NCBI RefSeq assembly: GCF_035514885.1
Contig: NZ_DATJCH010000026.1
Span: 5,565-69,564, forward strand
Length of the DNA stretch: 64,000 nt
Direction of reading: 5' to 3'
From: Albibacterium sp035514885
GTDB taxonomy: Bacteria > Bacteroidota > Bacteroidia > Sphingobacteriales > Sphingobacteriaceae
Part shown: positions 63,843 to 64,000 of the stretch, in pieces
Position numbering within the stretch: the first letter of the stretch is position 1
Layout: the number at the start of each line of letters is the position of its first letter
Position numbers and translations under genes: made by a program
The notes under the pieces: model-generated
What the model was told of the DNA's origin: nothing
Database searches by the model: none
What the model saw: the letters and a program-made list of their open reading frames with translations, nothing else

Positions 63843-64000
63843 ATGGAAACGAATGAGCGGCCGCAAGGCAAGAAACCGCATCGTAAATTTGGTGCTCGAT
63901 TTGCAAAGCAAATCGTAAAAGAAATCGAAGAGGGGCTTCCACGAAAAGAAGCAATGCGCATGCATGGCATGTCCTATAAATCTTTGGATGTTTGGATGTC
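63843..64000 (+). mobile_element. Start of a probable insertion-sequence transposase ORF, cut by the window end
   Basis: An ATG at 63843 opens a frame that stays open to the end. The sequence (FGARFAKQIVKEIEEG followed by RKEAMRMHGMSYKSLDVWM) has the basic N-terminus and helix-turn-helix of OrfA-type transposases as found in IS3-like elements. Codon use is more GC-rich at its start (GAGCGGCCGCAAGGC) than in neighbouring genes. A terminal inverted repeat may begin at TGTCTCGTTCC, near 63802, but the right end is outside the window, so it cannot be checked. Confidence 0.6.

Noticed and set aside
63774..63965. Minus-strand frame opposite the transposase-like ORF
   Set aside because: The peptide is rich in Phe and Leu without family motifs, and the + strand frame has clear transposase-like features.

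Overview
The window looks like chromosomal DNA of a Bacteroidota bacterium, most likely of the Sphingobacteriaceae (Pedobacter/Sphingobacterium-like). The evidence is a SusC/SusD/SusE starch-type locus, promoters of the TTG-N20-TAnnTTTG type, many SPII lipoproteins, AT-rich spacers and family genes restricted to that phylum (DUF3098, DUF4833, DUF5683, DUF4961, long signal peptidase I). The genus is an inference. No rRNA, tRNA or CRISPR array was seen.

Layout. 1-2.9 kb: the cut end of a Tat-exported Gfo/Idh/MocA oxidoreductase, a secreted glycerophosphodiesterase and a DUF1080 protein. 3-8.9 kb: der, a C-terminal processing protease, two small conserved proteins and gnd. 9-15 kb: a SAM-I riboswitch in front of metH-metF and an Ldh-type dehydrogenase. 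15-19.8 kb, minus strand: parA-parB-DUF5683-dapB-lepB. 20-23.3 kb: an FMN reductase and an M16 protease pair (one catalytic, one inactive subunit). 23.5-41.3 kb: a complete maltodextrin/starch locus with LacI regulator, SusC, SusD, SusE, three GH13 enzymes, GH65 maltose phosphorylase, beta-phosphoglucomutase and an MFS sugar permease. 41.4-48.7 kb: a possible small RNA or leader, a GreA/Rnk-like protein, leuS, then ftsX-DUF3098-uppP-truB-ribF. 48.6-58.2 kb, minus strand: YceI, OsmC, metZ and the sulfate assimilation operon (sulfite reductase, cobA, siroheme synthase N-domain, cysH, cysD, cysN) with an Rrf2 regulator and uvrA upstream. 61-64 kb: ECF sigma factor, ornithine aminotransferase, DinB protein and the start of a probable transposase.

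The most interesting signal is the leader of the sulfate assimilation operon (57515-57684, minus strand). A tiny ORF encoding MEKFNLYSMCMCFG is followed by a segment that can pair with the 5' arm of an intrinsic terminator lying directly before the sulfite reductase start codon. This is the anatomy of a cysteine (or Cys/Met) responsive ribosome-mediated attenuator. An imperfect 27-bp palindrome just upstream is a candidate site for the Rrf2 regulator encoded next door, so the operon may be controlled twice.

Two other regulatory sites stand out. A perfect 18-bp palindrome fills the spacer of the susC promoter and is the likely LacI operator. A promoter-terminator pair at 41388-41547 defines a compact unit that is either a small RNA or an attenuating leader of the GreA/Rnk-like gene.

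Metabolically, CysDN makes APS, the Fe-S type CysH reduces it without any APS kinase in the window, the siroheme sulfite reductase yields sulfide, MetZ can put sulfide into homocysteine and MetH/MetF complete methionine.
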